In this document: positions 8,914 through 19,533 of the stretch, one piece after another | Layout of the letters: every line of letters begins with the position of its first letter | Position numbering within the stretch: the first letter of the stretch is position 1 | Assembly (NCBI RefSeq): GCF_003388735.1 | Contig: NZ_QUBQ01000001.1 | Span: forward strand, 2,170,001-2,234,000 | Source of the DNA: Paenibacillus paeoniae | GTDB lineage: Bacteria; Bacillota; Bacilli; Paenibacillales; Paenibacillaceae | Direction: 5' to 3' | DNA length: 64,000 nucleotides | Notes under the pieces: generated by a model | What the model was told of the DNA's origin: nothing | What the model saw: the letters and a program-made list of their open reading frames with translations, nothing else | Database searches by the model: none | Position numbers and translations under genes: made by a program

Positions 8914-10623
8914 TTACGCCCCTTTTAAAGTGATAGCCAAATCAAGCATTTCTTGTGCATGATGTCTTGTTTTTTCCGTTACTTCCACGCCGCCCAACAT
9001 ACGCGCAAGCTCCTGAATGCGCTCAGGATGAAGAAGTTCCGACACCGAAGTAGACGTACGATTATGCTGGACTTGCTTCCGAATTTCATAATGATGGTCC
9101 GACATGCAAGCCACTTGAGGCAAATGTGTAATAGAAAACACCTGGCACTTCGCCGCGAGCGCGGACATCTTCTCCGCAATAGCTTGCGCTGCTCTGCCGC
9201 TTACACCCGTATCCACCTCGTCGAAAATAAGTGTCGGGATTTGATCAATCTCCGCGAAGATGCTCTTAAGCGCAAGCATAATACGCGACATCTCGCCGCC
9301 AGAGGCAATTTTGTTGAGCGGCTTCAACGGTTCGCCTGGATTAGTCGTTAACATAAATACGGCTTCGTCCATGCCCGTTGCATTCAGCTTAATGCGATCA
9401 TCCAATTCATCTTCAGCTGAACGATCCAGCTTAACCTGAAACTTAGCAGCAGGCATCTGAAGCTGTTTCAGCTCGCCTTCAATGGCATAGGATAACCTCT
9501 CTGCGGCATGTTGACGCAATTGAGACAATTCTTTTGCAAGCTTGACTGCTTGTGTCACTAAGGCTTGTTCTTGCCTTTTTAAATCCTCAAGCAGCTCATC
9601 CCGATTTTCAATCTTGTCGCGTTCGACAATCGTTTGTTCCAAATAAGCCAATATATCTGGTATAGTCTCACCATATTTGCGTTTTAGTCCGTTAATCATA
9701 TCCAGTCGATCTTCCACCATGGCAAGTGCTTCCGGGTCGGATTCAATACTGTCACGATAGTCTCTAAGCTGGAATGCCGCATCCTCTGCTTGATAAAAAG
9801 CTGATTGCAGTTGCTCGATCAATGGATTCATGACAGACTGGTCGTAGCTTTGAATATCATTAAGCTTCGTAATGGCCCGGCTCAACGCATCAAGCCCTTT
9901 GCCCGCATAAAGAAGCGAATATGCTTCGGAGACGGCATCCATGCGTTTGCCCGCATATTGCAGCTTACGCCGCTCCTCTTCTAATGACTCGTCCTCGGAA
10001 GGCTTTAAATTTGCGCTGGAAATCTCCTCGATCTGGAACCGATACAAATCAAGCATCTGTACGTTCTGTCTGGAGTGGTCCTCTACATCGCGCAATGCTT
10101 GACGAACACCCACTAGCTCGCGGTATACGGCACTATACTGTACTTTTCGATCAAGCAGCAGATCGCCGCCGAATAAATCAAGCCATTCCAGATGCTTGTC
10201 CGTCCGCAGCAAGGACTGATGCTCATGCTGTCCATGAATATTGACCAGATGCTCTCCAATATCTCTCAGCATCGTAATGGTAACCAATTGCCCGTTAACT
10301 CGGCTGCTGCTCTTCCCGTGCGATGACAGCTCTCTGCGGATTACCAGCATCTCCTGAGGATCATACTGGACGCCAAGATGATTAAGCTGCTTCCAGACAG
10401 GGTGCTGCTGCGGGAGATCGAACATAGCTTCCATCTCTGCCTTGTCGCAGCCATATCGCACCATATCAGCAGAGCCTCGCCCACCGACGATTAAACTTAA
10501 AGCGTCGATCAGTATGGATTTCCCGGCGCCTGTCTCGCCCGTCAACACATGGAATCCATGATGAAAAGTCACGTTAACCTCTTCAATAACAGCTAAATTC
10601 CTAATCGATAACTCGCGCAGCAT
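8914..10623 (-). CDS. recN: DNA repair protein RecN
   Basis: About 569 residues. An SMC-like ATPase that acts early at double-strand breaks. Walker A GETGAGKS is at about 29-36, a coiled-coil middle spans about 160-380, and a signature region (SGGEMSR) and Walker B (LIFDEVDTGVSG) are near the C-terminus. I chose the ATG at 10623 because GGGAGG lies 9 bases upstream and the protein then begins MLRELSIRNLAVIEE, the family start. It is followed by spoIVB and preceded by argR. Confidence 0.96.
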   Translation of the reverse strand: MLRELSIRNLAVIEEVNVTFHHGFHVLTGETGAGKSILIDALSLIVGGRGSADMVRYGCDKAEMEAMFDLPQQHPVWKQLNHLGVQYDPQEMLVIRRELSSHGKSSSRVNGQLVTITMLRDIGEHLVNIHGQHEHQSLLRTDKHLEWLDLFGGDLLLDRKVQYSAVYRELVGVRQALRDVEDHSRQNVQMLDLYRFQIEEISSANLKPSEDESLEEERRKLQYAGKRMDAVSEAYSLLYAGKGLDALSRAITKLNDIQSYDQSVMNPLIEQLQSAFYQAEDAAFQLRDYRDSIESDPEALAMVEDRLDMINGLKRKYGETIPDILAYLEQTIVERDKIENRDELLEDLKRQEQALVTQAVKLAKELSQLRQHAAERLSYAIEGELKQLQMPAAKFQVKLDRSAEDELDDRIKLNATGMDEAVFMLTTNPGEPLKPLNKIASGGEMSRIMLALKSIFAEIDQIPTLIFDEVDTGVSGRAAQAIAEKMSALAAKCQVFSITHLPQVACMSDHHYEIRKQVQHNRTSTSVSELLHPERIQELARMLGGVEVTEKTRHHAQEMLDLAITLKGA

Positions 10624-10672
10624 GGTTTGATATCCTCCCTGAATGTTTTTCTGATTCATTCATTCATAATTG

Positions 10673-11125
10673 TTAATTCATAATAGCCAGCAGCTGTTCT
10701 ACAATATACACGCTCTGTTCTTTCGTGCGGCAAATAATCAAAATCGTATCGTCACCGCAAATCGTGCCCATCACTTCTGGCCATTCCATGTTGTCAATCA
10801 TGCCGCCAATCGCATTCGCCGTACCTGGAAGACATTTCAGTACAACTAAATTGTCTGTATGATCGATATGCGTAAAGTGGTCCAACATGGCTCTTTTGAG
10901 CTTATGCACCGGGTTCTGGCGCTGCTGTTCCATAGGCATTGAATATTTGTATCTGCCTTCATTTAGCGGTACCTTAACCAGCATCAATTCCTTGATATCT
11001 CTGGATATGGTCGCTTGCGTAACCTGCATGCCGGATGACCGAAGCGCTTCTACAAGCTCTTCCTGCGTCTCGATTTCTCCATTCGTAATGATTTCTCTAA
11101 TTTTAAATTGCCGCATACTCTTCAT
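10673..11125 (-). CDS. argR: arginine repressor ArgR/AhrC
   Basis: About 150 residues. The N-terminal winged-helix domain ([17 protein letters not shown] ... [12 protein letters not shown]) binds ARG boxes. The C-terminal domain binds arginine and hexamerises, with the conserved [10 protein letters not shown] motif. The protein controls arginine synthesis and catabolism. The ATG at 11125 is 12 bases after GGAGG; a second in-frame ATG lies three codons later. The argR-recN adjacency is conserved in Bacilli. Confidence 0.95.
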   Translation of the reverse strand: MKSMRQFKIREIITNGEIETQEELVEALRSSGMQVTQATISRDIKELMLVKVPLNEGRYKYSMPMEQQRQNPVHKLKRAMLDHFTHIDHTDNLVVLKCLPGTANAIGGMIDNMEWPEVMGTICGDDTILIICRTKEQSVYIVEQLLAIMN

Positions 11126-11149
11126 ATGTAATAGCAACCTCCGTCAATG

Positions 11150-11614
11150 TTAGTCGGCTATATGAAATACAATTTTGCTTATTTTCTTTTCCTTCAGATC
11201 GACATACAGTACGCCTGCGCAATGGGGCAACAGCAAGGCATACATAAGCAGTCTGTCTCTAAGTCCGCTCGCCGACCAATCCATCGGCATTCGCTCCCGG
11301 GCCGTCTTCACAATGTAAGTAAGATGGTCCATCTCCGCAATATAGTCAATGTAGATTCTTGTTCCCTTGCCAAGCAAGGCATCGTCCAATTCCACGGGAA
11401 TGGGGATGACATGCTTACCGGATACGACCAGATAGCCGTGTTGTTCAAGCAACTGCACATGCTCGTCGTTATCAGCGATAGCTCCGCCTTTGCCCAGCTT
11501 GACCTTATTCATTGTAGCCGGAGCATGCAGCCAGCGGTAAAAAGTCCTGTAAAGCCAAATAACTGCAAGCACCCCTGCAACTGCCATAATAATCCAATCG
11601 CCATACTTGTCCAT
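11150..11614 (-). CDS. membrane-anchored protein of unknown function between tlyA and argR
   Basis: About 154 residues. One N-terminal membrane segment (about 6-28: WIIMAVAGVLAVIWLY) is followed by a soluble, probably cytoplasmic domain with alternating charged strands (VIPIPVELDDALLGKGTRIYI). The ATG at 11614 has AGAGGTG ten bases upstream; a longer frame reaching 11752 lacks a site and would run through the tlyA terminator. I do not recognise the family. Its place in the tlyA-argR-recN cluster suggests co-transcription with argR rather than a known job. Confidence 0.75.
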   Translation of the reverse strand: MDKYGDWIIMAVAGVLAVIWLYRTFYRWLHAPATMNKVKLGKGGAIADNDEHVQLLEQHGYLVVSGKHVIPIPVELDDALLGKGTRIYIDYIAEMDHLTYIVKTARERMPMDWSASGLRDRLLMYALLLPHCAGVLYVDLKEKKISKIVFHIAD

Positions 11615-11701
11615 CGTCGCTATACACCTCTTTGCATCGGTATCCATTAAGCGAACGTTTGTTTGTATTAGTGTATCAAATAACTGGCATCCCTGTAAAG
11701 C

Positions 11702-11738
11702 AAAAAGATGCCCAAACAGTTGAAAACTGATCGGCATC
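11702..11738 (-). terminator. terminator after tlyA
   Basis: GATGCC (11707-11712) pairs with GGCATC (11733-11738), with an inner CAGTT/AACTG hairpin, followed on the minus strand by TTTTTG. Confidence 0.65.
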
Positions 11739-11757
11739 CTTCCTGGCTGCAAGTTAT

Positions 11758-12588
11758 TTATTTGTTCAGCTTGAACGTAGCGTTCGCTTCCTTGACTACT
11801 TGTCTGAGGGAATCTGCATCGATCACTTCTCTATCGGATGCTCCGTCCCATGTCCAGTATGCCAGAAACTCAATATTGCCCTCTCCCCCTGTAATCGGGG
11901 AGAACGTCAAATCATGCAGCTTATAGCCAATGGAGGAGGCGTATCCAAGCACCGTCTCCAATACATCTTGATGAACCCCCGCATCCCTTACAACGCCAGA
12001 CTTGCCAACCTTCTCCCGGCCGGCCTCGAATTGCGGTTTAATGAGCGCTACAATGCCTGCTCCCTCCGAGATAAGCGTCGATAATGTCGGCAAAATAAGC
12101 TTCAACGATATAAAGGATACATCAATGCTTGCAAAAGTAGGCGGAGGACCTTCAAGCTGCTCCGGCTGCAAATACCGGAAATTGGTTTTCTCCATTACTT
12201 TAACTTGCTCATGGCTTCTAAGCGACCAATCCAATTGATTCGTCCCTACATCTATTGCATAGACATAGGATGCCCCGTGTTGGAGCGCACAATCAGTGAA
12301 TCCGCCTGTAGATGCGCCGATATCGAGCATGACGCGCTCCTTCAGATCAAGATTGAAGGAGCGTATCGCCTTCTCCAGCTTGAGCCCGCCGCGACTGACA
12401 TAGGGATGAAGCGCTCCTTTCACCTTAATGTCGGCCGTTCGCAGCACTTTCATGCCGCTCTTATCAAGAGGTTCGTTATCCACTAGAACCAGACCCGCCA
12501 TCAAGGCTTTCTTAGCTTTCTCCCTGCTGTCATAAAAGCCACGCTCTACAAGCAAGACATCTATCCGTTCTTTCCCTGTGTTCGTCAT
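11758..12588 (-). CDS. tlyA: TlyA-family rRNA 2'-O-methyltransferase
   Basis: 276 residues. The N-terminal S4 RNA-binding domain (about 8-70, IDVLLVERGFYDSREKAKKALMAG) is followed by an FtsJ-like Rossmann methyltransferase domain. The SAM-binding motif is LDIGASTGGFTDCAL, and KPQFE with a C-terminal lysine contributes to the K-D-K-E set. TlyA proteins modify ribosomal RNA and are encoded beside dxs and argR in Bacilli (YqxC). The stop codon is followed by a clear terminator. Confidence 0.93.
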   Translation of the reverse strand: MTNTGKERIDVLLVERGFYDSREKAKKALMAGLVLVDNEPLDKSGMKVLRTADIKVKGALHPYVSRGGLKLEKAIRSFNLDLKERVMLDIGASTGGFTDCALQHGASYVYAIDVGTNQLDWSLRSHEQVKVMEKTNFRYLQPEQLEGPPPTFASIDVSFISLKLILPTLSTLISEGAGIVALIKPQFEAGREKVGKSGVVRDAGVHQDVLETVLGYASSIGYKLHDLTFSPITGGEGNIEFLAYWTWDGASDREVIDADSLRQVVKEANATFKLNK

Positions 12589-12606
12589 AAATCTCCCTAA
12601 TCGACT

Positions 12607-14505
12607 CTAAGTCTGTCCGGTTACCCGTTTAATTCTGCGCGGAAGCATGGAACGCAGCTCTGCTGCGACATGATCGGCCGTAAGACCTACTTCCTCGCGC
12701 TGTTGCTCAATTGAACCGTGCTCAACGAAAATATCGGGAACTCCGATAATTTTGACCGGAACATCATAGATGCCATTGATTGAATAAAACTCCAAAATCG
12801 AGCTGCCAAAGCCGCCTTGCCGAGTCCCTTCCTCCAGAACAAGCAATCGTTTGCCGGATTCCGCAAAAGACAGCAGCATACGCTCATCGAGCGGCTTTAT
12901 GAATCTGGCATTGACGACACCTGCATTAATCCCTTCGCGTTTCAACAACTCCGCCGCTTGCTCAGCTACTGCGATCATAGGTCCAAGCGCCAATATTTCG
13001 AACGCGTCTCCTTCTCGAAGCGACTCCCAGCTTCCGATCGGAATTGGAGCCGGATCAGCATCAAGCGCAACACCTAAGCCGTTAATACGCGGGTAGCGGA
13101 GGGCAATCGGTCCTTCATCGTAAAGAATCGCTGTCTTCATCATGCGCCTAAGCTCATTTTCGTCCTTGGGCATCATAATAACCAGATTAGGGACATGCCT
13201 CAGAAAAGCGATATCGTATACGCCGTGATGAGTCTCGCCATCAGGACCTACGAAACCAGCACGATCAATTGCGAAGATGACATTCAGGTTTTGGCGGCAA
13301 ATATCATGAACAACCTGATCGTATGCACGCTGCAAGAACGTGGAATATACCGCATATACGGGCTTAAGTCCCTCCATAGCCATGGCAGCCGATAATGTAG
13401 CAGCATGCTGTTCCGCTATGCCTACATCAATCATACGGTTCGGAAACTTCTCTGCGAACTCCATCAGTCCGGAACCGCCAGGCATAGCAGGTGTAATGGC
13501 TACGATACGTTCATCCTCGCTCGCTAGTTGGATCAGCATATCGCCGAATACTTTCGTATACATCTGATGCCCTACAGCTTTCACCATTTGACCAGATTCG
13601 ATCTTGTAAGGCGAAGCCCCGTGCCATTTGTGCGAATCCGCTTCAGCTGGCTTATAGCCCTTTCCTTTAACCGTAAGCACATGAACGAGAACCGGCCCAG
13701 GCATGGAATCCGCTTGCTTCATAATTTCCATCAGCCCGTGAAGATCATGACCATCCACCGGTCCCAAATAAGTCAACCCGAATTGTTCGAACAAAATACC
13801 ACTGACAAGCAAATACTTCAAACTATCCTTGAAGCGCTCTGCAGTCTTCGCCAGTTTGCCGCCTATCGCCGGTATTTTGTTCAACAGCGTCTGAAGCTCT
13901 TCCTTTGCCTTCTGATAATGACGGTCGGTACGGATTTTACCCAAATAATGATGGAGTGCGCCAACGTTAGGAGCAATCGACATCTCGTTATCGTTCAGAA
14001 TAACCATCATATTGCGTTTCTCATGTCCGATATGGTTGAGCGCTTCAAGAGCCATGCCGCCTGTCAACGCCCCGTCTCCAATAACTGCGACGACACGATT
14101 GGTACCGCCTCTCAGATCGCGGCCAAGCGCCATCCCCATTGCAGCGGACAGCGAAGTGCTGCTATGTCCCGCTTCCCATACGTCATGCTCGCTCTCTGAG
14201 CGCTTGACAAAGCCGCACAGCCCCTTGTACTTGCGGAGCGTGTCGAACTGGTCCTTGCGGCCAGTTATAATTTTATGAACGTAAGACTGGTGCCCAACGT
14301 CGAATATAAATTTGTCATCTGGACTATTGAACAAATAATGCATAGCCAGAGTCAGCTCTACGACACCCAGATTTGGCGCCAGGTGACCTCCAGTAACGGA
14401 GAGCTTCCCAATTAGAAACTGTCTGATTTCCTCAGCTAGCTCAGCCAATTGAGCAACTGTCAAAGCCTTCAAATCTTGAGGTCCGTTAATTCGATCCAGC
14501 AGCAC
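12607..14505 (-). CDS. dxs: 1-deoxy-D-xylulose-5-phosphate synthase
   Basis: 632 residues, full length. It condenses pyruvate and glyceraldehyde 3-phosphate on thiamine diphosphate, the first step of the MEP isoprenoid pathway. The diphosphate-binding motif is [15 protein letters not shown], the catalytic His region is GHQSYVHKI, and the transketolase C-terminal domain ends before PRRIKRVTG. The GTG start follows GAGGAAAG. A sigma-A promoter lies 60 bases upstream, and ispA, the downstream pathway enzyme, precedes it. Confidence 0.97.
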   Translation of the reverse strand: MLLDRINGPQDLKALTVAQLAELAEEIRQFLIGKLSVTGGHLAPNLGVVELTLAMHYLFNSPDDKFIFDVGHQSYVHKIITGRKDQFDTLRKYKGLCGFVKRSESEHDVWEAGHSSTSLSAAMGMALGRDLRGGTNRVVAVIGDGALTGGMALEALNHIGHEKRNMMVILNDNEMSIAPNVGALHHYLGKIRTDRHYQKAKEELQTLLNKIPAIGGKLAKTAERFKDSLKYLLVSGILFEQFGLTYLGPVDGHDLHGLMEIMKQADSMPGPVLVHVLTVKGKGYKPAEADSHKWHGASPYKIESGQMVKAVGHQMYTKVFGDMLIQLASEDERIVAITPAMPGGSGLMEFAEKFPNRMIDVGIAEQHAATLSAAMAMEGLKPVYAVYSTFLQRAYDQVVHDICRQNLNVIFAIDRAGFVGPDGETHHGVYDIAFLRHVPNLVIMMPKDENELRRMMKTAILYDEGPIALRYPRINGLGVALDADPAPIPIGSWESLREGDAFEILALGPMIAVAEQAAELLKREGINAGVVNARFIKPLDERMLLSFAESGKRLLVLEEGTRQGGFGSSILEFYSINGIYDVPVKIIGVPDIFVEHGSIEQQREEVGLTADHVAAELRSMLPRRIKRVTGQT

Positions 14506-14567
14506 GTTGCTTTCCTCGCTTTCGAAGACAGCAGTTAAGCCGTCCTATAAACGTCTACATTTTACTC

Positions 14568-14595
14568 ATTATAACATATGCCCAATTTGATTCAA
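14568..14595 (-). promoter_or_regulatory. sigma-A promoter of dxs
   Basis: On the minus strand, TTGAAT, 16 bases, TATAAT, in the 110-bp gap between ispA and dxs. Confidence 0.6.
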
Positions 14596-14615
14596 TCTTT
14601 CGCCATAATCCGCGA

Positions 14616-15527
14616 TCAATGATCTCTCTGAACCAGATAGTCGGCAATTTGCAGCAAAAGAGAAGGATTGGCCAGTTCAGCGCGCCGTACAGCGGATTTC
14701 GCTTCCTCCGTAAGGCGATCTACAATCGCCTTGCTCTCCTCCATGCCAACGAGATAAGGATAGGTTACTTTCTGCTGATTAACATCGCTGTTCGTTTTTT
14801 TGCCCAATTTGCTTTCATCGCCGATCAGATCCAGAATGTCATCTTGAATTTGAAAAGCAAGGCCAATATTGCGGGCATAAAGAGTCAGCTGCTCCAATTG
14901 AAACTCTGTTGCGCCTCCAATGCGGGCGCCCGACCTGACTGAAAAAACAACCAAGTCGCTCGTTTTATGCAAGTGGATATATTCCAGTTGCTCTACTGTC
15001 GTTAGCCCTTGCTCGCCCAGCATATCGGCTACTTGCCCGCCGACCATACCGGAAGCGCCTGCCAAAGTGGAGAGATCCTCCACAATAGCAAGTGCCGCAT
15101 CAATCGGCACGCCTTGACGAACGGATCGCGGAATTAAGCTAAACGCATGAGTAAGCAGTGCATCACCGGCCAGTATCGCCATCGCCTCGCCGAACACTTT
15201 ATGATTCGTCAGCTTGCCCCTGCGATAATCGTCGTTATCCATTGCAGGCAGATCGTCGTGAATGAGTGAATAGGTATGTATATATTCGACAGCGCAGGCA
15301 ACTGGAAGTGCCGCGCCGCGAGTCTCAGAAGAACCTTGAATCGCTTCTGACACGGTCATGACAAGCGCAGGTCGAATACGCTTTCCGCCTGCTTCCAGAG
15401 AATACGTCATAGCCTCTCGAAGCGTTGCCGGAATATCCCACTCCTGTGGCAGAGAAACTTGCAAAGCGGACTCCACTTCAGTTGCGCATTGCTTCAAGTA
15501 TGCTCGAATATCTACGCTAACGTTCAA
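14616..15527 (-). CDS. ispA: farnesyl diphosphate synthase
   Basis: 303 residues. It elongates dimethylallyl/geranyl diphosphate with isopentenyl diphosphate. The first Asp-rich motif HDDLPAMDNDD and the second QDDILD are intact. TTG start at 15527 with AAAGGGG seven bases upstream. xseB ends two bases before it, so they are co-transcribed. Its gap to dxs carries a dxs promoter. Confidence 0.95.
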   Translation of the reverse strand: MNVSVDIRAYLKQCATEVESALQVSLPQEWDIPATLREAMTYSLEAGGKRIRPALVMTVSEAIQGSSETRGAALPVACAVEYIHTYSLIHDDLPAMDNDDYRRGKLTNHKVFGEAMAILAGDALLTHAFSLIPRSVRQGVPIDAALAIVEDLSTLAGASGMVGGQVADMLGEQGLTTVEQLEYIHLHKTSDLVVFSVRSGARIGGATEFQLEQLTLYARNIGLAFQIQDDILDLIGDESKLGKKTNSDVNQQKVTYPYLVGMEESKAIVDRLTEEAKSAVRRAELANPSLLLQIADYLVQRDH

Positions 15528-15529
15528 GT

Positions 15530-15784
15530 TTATTCCCCTTTATCTTCGTTTGCCGCTACAAACGTTTTTTTCTGGAAGCCTTGCTCCGACTCCACAAGCA
15601 ACTCAATCTTGCTCTCCACTTGCTCAAGCTTGCCGCCGCATAACTGGGACAGCCTCATGCCTTCCTGAAACAAATCGATTGCCGTCTCAAGCGGCACATC
15701 GCCGCTTTCAAGCTTGGCAACGATTGCTTCCAAACGCTGCATCGCTTCTTCAAAGCTCAGCTCATCCTGTTTATCAGCCTTCAC
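15530..15784 (-). CDS. xseB: exodeoxyribonuclease VII small subunit
   Basis: About 84 residues, usual for XseB: two helices with the family pattern [25 protein letters not shown]. It assembles with XseA to degrade single-stranded DNA. I use the GTG at 15784 because GAAGGAGG sits 8 bases upstream and the frame overlaps the xseA end by 11 bases, a coupled arrangement. Confidence 0.93.
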   Translation of the reverse strand: MKADKQDELSFEEAMQRLEAIVAKLESGDVPLETAIDLFQEGMRLSQLCGGKLEQVESKIELLVESEQGFQKKTFVAANEDKGE

Positions 15785-17138
15785 CGTTAACGCCTCCTTC
15801 AATCGATTCCACACGGCACAAGAGCCGGCCATTCATCAATTTAACCTGTACGGCATCGCCATTCTTCGTCTCGTCGACTGATTTGATCAACCGCCCCGAT
15901 TCACTATCATAAACAAGGCTATATCCTCTCGCCATTACTTTCAGAGGGCTCAGAGCGTCCAGTTGTCCGATAGCACCATGCAGTCGCAGTCTGTGCTCCT
16001 TCAACATCGAGGCTACCGACATCTCCAAGCCGCGCGTTACAGTTGCAAGTCGCTTGGCTGATTGTTGAAGGGCTTCACCCGGATGACGAGCTGCCAGCTT
16101 TGCTTGAAGCTGAGATAATCTCGCATCTTCCTTCGATAATCGCTTATGCATACGCTGCTCCAACTGCTCCTGCATGCGATCCAGACGCTGCGCCTGATCC
16201 AACATATAACGACGAGGATGCAGGAAGAACGGAGAACGCCGAATACGGGAGAGCCGTTCCTTCTCGCCGGTGATTGACTTATTCATAGCGGCAATGAGCC
16301 GCTGATTCATCCGTTCGCGCTGTTGTCTGATCTCTGCGATGTACGGCACGGCCAGTTCCGCTGCGGCCGTAGGAGTCGCTGCTCGCATATCGGCTACAAA
16401 GTCGGCGATGGTAAAATCCGTCTCATGACCGACAGCACTAATGACTGGAATTCCGGAGTTTGCAATCGCACGAGCTACCGTCTCCTCATTAAAAGCCCAA
16501 AGCTCTTCAAGTGATCCTCCACCCCGGCCAACAATTAATACGTCGCATTCGCCAAAACGATTCATCGCATCAATCGCGTCGACAATGGCAGGCGCAGCAC
16601 CCTTGCCTTGTACAAGAACAGGATACACATAAACCGGAATGAAGGGATATCTTCGTTGTATCGTCGTAATAATATCTCGTACCGCCGCACCAGTGGGAGA
16701 CGTAATGACGCCGACAGCTTTTGGAAAAGGTGGCAGTTCCCGCTTTCGGGCATTCGAAAACAGCCCTTCGCTCTCCAGCCGCCCCTTCAATTGCTCGAAG
16801 GCAAGGTATAAGCTGCCGATCCCGTCGGGCTGCATCGCCATAACATAAAATTGATAGTTCCCATCCCGCTCAAAGACGGATATATTGCCGCGCGCCATCA
16901 CCTTGGCGCCTTCCTTCGGTTTGAAAGGAAGACGCACATTATGGGAGGCGAACATGACACACTTTAACCGACTGTCGCTATCCTTCAGCGTAAAGTACAT
17001 ATGCCCGCTGGAATGATGCGTAAAGTTTGAAATTTCGCCACGCAGCCAGACATCGCCCAGTACAAGATCAGTCTCCAGCTTCATACGAATATATTTGTTA
17101 ATTTCTTTGATGGAATAAACTTTGGGGTCTCTACCCAT
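15774..17138 (-). CDS. xseA: exodeoxyribonuclease VII large subunit
   Basis: 454 residues. The N-terminal OB fold ([24 protein letters not shown]) is followed by the XseA catalytic domain ([33 protein letters not shown]) and a long C-terminal coiled coil. It begins three bases after folD ends and overlaps xseB. Confidence 0.96.
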   Translation of the reverse strand: MGRDPKVYSIKEINKYIRMKLETDLVLGDVWLRGEISNFTHHSSGHMYFTLKDSDSRLKCVMFASHNVRLPFKPKEGAKVMARGNISVFERDGNYQFYVMAMQPDGIGSLYLAFEQLKGRLESEGLFSNARKRELPPFPKAVGVITSPTGAAVRDIITTIQRRYPFIPVYVYPVLVQGKGAAPAIVDAIDAMNRFGECDVLIVGRGGGSLEELWAFNEETVARAIANSGIPVISAVGHETDFTIADFVADMRAATPTAAAELAVPYIAEIRQQRERMNQRLIAAMNKSITGEKERLSRIRRSPFFLHPRRYMLDQAQRLDRMQEQLEQRMHKRLSKEDARLSQLQAKLAARHPGEALQQSAKRLATVTRGLEMSVASMLKEHRLRLHGAIGQLDALSPLKVMARGYSLVYDSESGRLIKSVDETKNGDAVQVKLMNGRLLCRVESIEGGVNGEG

Positions 17139-17141
17139 CGC

Positions 17142-18002
17142 TTACACCCCGATTCCGTTAGCCCTTTTCGCAGCATTGATCGTATTTTTCATAAGCATCG
17201 TAATAGTCATTGGACCAACGCCGCCAGGCACAGGAGTAATAAAACCAGCTGAATCCAGGCAATCGTCAAAGTCGACATCCCCAGCAAGCTTGCCGTCAGG
17301 AAGACGATTGATGCCTACATCAATTACGACAGCTCCTGGTTTCACATATTGGCTGTCAATGGCCTTTGCTTTACCGATAGCCACGACGAGAATATCAGCT
17401 TGCTTCGCCAATTGTTCCATGTTTGCTGTTCTGGAATGACAGATGGTTACTGTTGCATTCTCGCGCAGCAGCAGCATAGCGACCGGCTTGCCGACGATAT
17501 TGCTTCGTCCGATTACAACCGCATGCTTGCCTGAAATTTCAATGCCGCTTCGCTTGATCAACTCAATAACGCCAGCCGGCGTACACGGCAGCAAGCTGTC
17601 ATCGCCTATAGTCAAATTGCCGACACTCTCTGGGTGGAACCCATCTACGTCCTTGTCCACACTGATCGCATCGATAATCGCTTTTTCGTTAATATGTTTC
17701 GGAAGGGGCAACTGAACCAAAATACCGTTAATAGATGCCTGTCCGTTCAATTGTTCAATAAGATGGAGCAGCTCTGCTTCCGATGTGTCTTCAGCAAGCC
17801 GATGAACCTCCGAATAGATGCCCAACTGTTGACATGCTTTTTCTTTGGAACCGACATATACTTTGGATGCCGGAGCTTCTCCTACGAGAACGACTGCAAG
17901 TCCAGGAATGACATTCTGTTTTGTCAGAGCGGCAACTTCTTCTACCATCTCTACTCGCAACTGGTCTGAAACTGTTTTGCCGGCAATAATTTGAGCGCTC
18001 AT
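17142..18002 (-). CDS. folD: bifunctional methylenetetrahydrofolate dehydrogenase / cyclohydrolase
   Basis: About 286 residues. It interconverts 5,10-methylene-, methenyl- and 10-formyl-tetrahydrofolate with NADP. The catalytic Tyr/Lys pair is in [10 protein letters not shown], and the conserved [18 protein letters not shown] and GGVGPMT motifs are present. The ATG at 18002 follows AAGGGGACG; the longer frame begins before the ribosome site. Confidence 0.97.
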   Translation of the reverse strand: MSAQIIAGKTVSDQLRVEMVEEVAALTKQNVIPGLAVVLVGEAPASKVYVGSKEKACQQLGIYSEVHRLAEDTSEAELLHLIEQLNGQASINGILVQLPLPKHINEKAIIDAISVDKDVDGFHPESVGNLTIGDDSLLPCTPAGVIELIKRSGIEISGKHAVVIGRSNIVGKPVAMLLLRENATVTICHSRTANMEQLAKQADILVVAIGKAKAIDSQYVKPGAVVIDVGINRLPDGKLAGDVDFDDCLDSAGFITPVPGGVGPMTITMLMKNTINAAKRANGIGV

Positions 18003-18076
18003 AATTGTGATCGTCCCCTTCATCTTTATCGTGTCTGATAGAATGAATTACGGAATGCCGCAGGCCTCTCCCTTAT

Positions 18077-18520
18077 CTATGCCTTCAACTCATCGACGCT
18101 TTGCAGCAGCTTGCCAAGTACGCCATTGACGAACTTGCCCGACTCGTCGGTACCAAAATGCTTAGCCAGATCAATCGCCTCGTTAATGGCCGCTTTAGGC
18201 GGAACATCATCGCGGAATACCATCTCGTAGCAGGCCAAACGCAACACTTGACGGTCAACCCTGGACAGCCTGTCCACTTGCCAGCCCGTCAGAAATTGCT
18301 GCAGCATGCCGTCAATCGCTTGCTTTCTCTCCAATACGCCATATACCAGCTCACGAGCAAATTCATCTGTGCTTCCAGCTTCCTTCGGATCCGCACCTAT
18401 TTCATTTTCTTCACGGAGCTCTTCCATCAACATCTCGACAGCCTCTGCTGCCGTCACTTCATTCATTTCCATCTGATATAAACTCGAAATTGCAATTTCC
18501 CTAGCCAACCTACGTTTCAT
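18077..18520 (-). CDS. nusB: transcription antitermination factor NusB
   Basis: About 147 residues, all helical, with the N-terminal RRLAREIAISSLYQ and C-terminal NEAIDLAKHFGTDESGKFVNGVLGKL typical of NusB. It binds boxA with NusE during rRNA transcription. The ATG at 18520 lies four bases after GGAGG, a short spacing, but it gives the family start. Confidence 0.95.
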   Translation of the reverse strand: MKRRLAREIAISSLYQMEMNEVTAAEAVEMLMEELREENEIGADPKEAGSTDEFARELVYGVLERKQAIDGMLQQFLTGWQVDRLSRVDRQVLRLACYEMVFRDDVPPKAAINEAIDLAKHFGTDESGKFVNGVLGKLLQSVDELKA

Positions 18521-18632
18521 GTGACCTCCACATCCGTTCATGCCAAATATAATTTGCATAAAAAACTATGATCTCCTCCCTGCCCCGAATTAGCGGCTGT
18601 CCGAAATCCGGAATACGGAGGAGACCACAGAA

Positions 18633-18863
18633 TCAACGAAACGGGCGGAATCTCTCAAGCAGCGCATACCATAATCGCTGCCAAGGAATAACCGGACCGT
18701 CCGAAAGCTCTTTCTGCTTGCCAAACCAATAACCGATAAATACAAGTAATGCTACAAAAAGCATATCCCAAAAACCGAAAGCTAAGTAGATAATACCGAA
18801 AAACAATCCGACAGCCGCGCCGATCAAACGTTTCCAGTAGATTCCCCAAATATCCCTCCACAT
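18633..18863 (-). CDS. DUF2273 small membrane protein
   Basis: 76 residues with two hydrophobic segments (about 13-32 and 33-47) and an aromatic, basic C-terminus. DUF2273 genes lie beside asp23 and amaP in Firmicutes, as here, and probably belong to the same envelope-stress membrane complex. The ATG follows AGAGGTGACGTACC and starts 13 bases beyond the amaP stop. Confidence 0.85.
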   Translation of the reverse strand: MWRDIWGIYWKRLIGAAVGLFFGIIYLAFGFWDMLFVALLVFIGYWFGKQKELSDGPVIPWQRLWYALLERFRPFR

Positions 18864-18876
18864 CGGTACGTCACCT

Positions 18877-19434
18877 CTATTCTACACGGCTCTTGAATGT
18901 ATTCGCCTGAATCACGTTAGCGACAAACACAGCGACGTTGATAACTGGAATGCCAGTAATATCTTCAATGTGAGTTTTTACCGCCCGTTGAATTTCTTCC
19001 GTTAATGCCGGGATGGAATGTTCTCCGTCAATTACGGCTCTGAGCACAATTTCAAGACCTGCGTCCGAAGCACGTACACGAGCACGCAAATCTTTGACGC
19101 CACGCTGTTTGGAAGCAGCCTTCAGGGACAGATTCTCAATCGTCTCAATCGAAATCCGAATATCGCCAAATTCAGTACGCTGATCAATCGATTGCGAGGA
19201 GGAAGAACCTCTGGCAAGCGATACGAAAAAGAAGCGCAAGCTAAGCAAAAAGAGGACCACGCCGACTACGCCAACCGTAATCGAGACGGAATTATACCGA
19301 TAGAAATCGGTCAACATATCAGACAACAATTCGCGTGAAATCCAGCCAAAAGCCAAGCTCGCCACAAATACGGACACGGCTCCGACGACGATGCTGTACA
19401 AAAACAATAGTAGCTTGTCCACAACTTTTATCAA
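18877..19434 (-). CDS. amaP: alkaline shock response membrane anchor protein AmaP
   Basis: About 185 residues. Two N-terminal membrane segments flank a short loop; the soluble C-terminal part carries a Gls24/Asp23-like region (EIVLRAVIDGEHSIPALTEEIQRAVKTHIEDITGIPVINV). AmaP tethers Asp23 to the membrane. An ATG at 19443 has GGGAGG only one base away, so I prefer the in-frame TTG at 19434, ten bases from that site. A terminator-like hairpin precedes the gene. Confidence 0.87.
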   Translation of the reverse strand: MIKVVDKLLLFLYSIVVGAVSVFVASLAFGWISRELLSDMLTDFYRYNSVSITVGVVGVVLFLLSLRFFFVSLARGSSSSQSIDQRTEFGDIRISIETIENLSLKAASKQRGVKDLRARVRASDAGLEIVLRAVIDGEHSIPALTEEIQRAVKTHIEDITGIPVINVAVFVANVIQANTFKSRVE

Positions 19435-19465
19435 GTCAGCCATACCTCCCGGGGGACCGAATGAA

Positions 19466-19509
19466 AACCCCCTTGCGCCGAGCGGCATGCCCAATCACGA
19501 GGGGGTTGT
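19466..19509 (-). terminator. hairpin between asp23 and amaP (terminator or attenuator)
   Basis: AACCCCCT near 19502-19509 pairs with AGGGGGTT near 19466-19473, followed on the minus strand by TTTTCATT. Being inside the operon, it would lower amaP expression relative to asp23. Confidence 0.55.
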
Positions 19510-19533
19510 ACAAATTAAAACTTGTATTAATTA

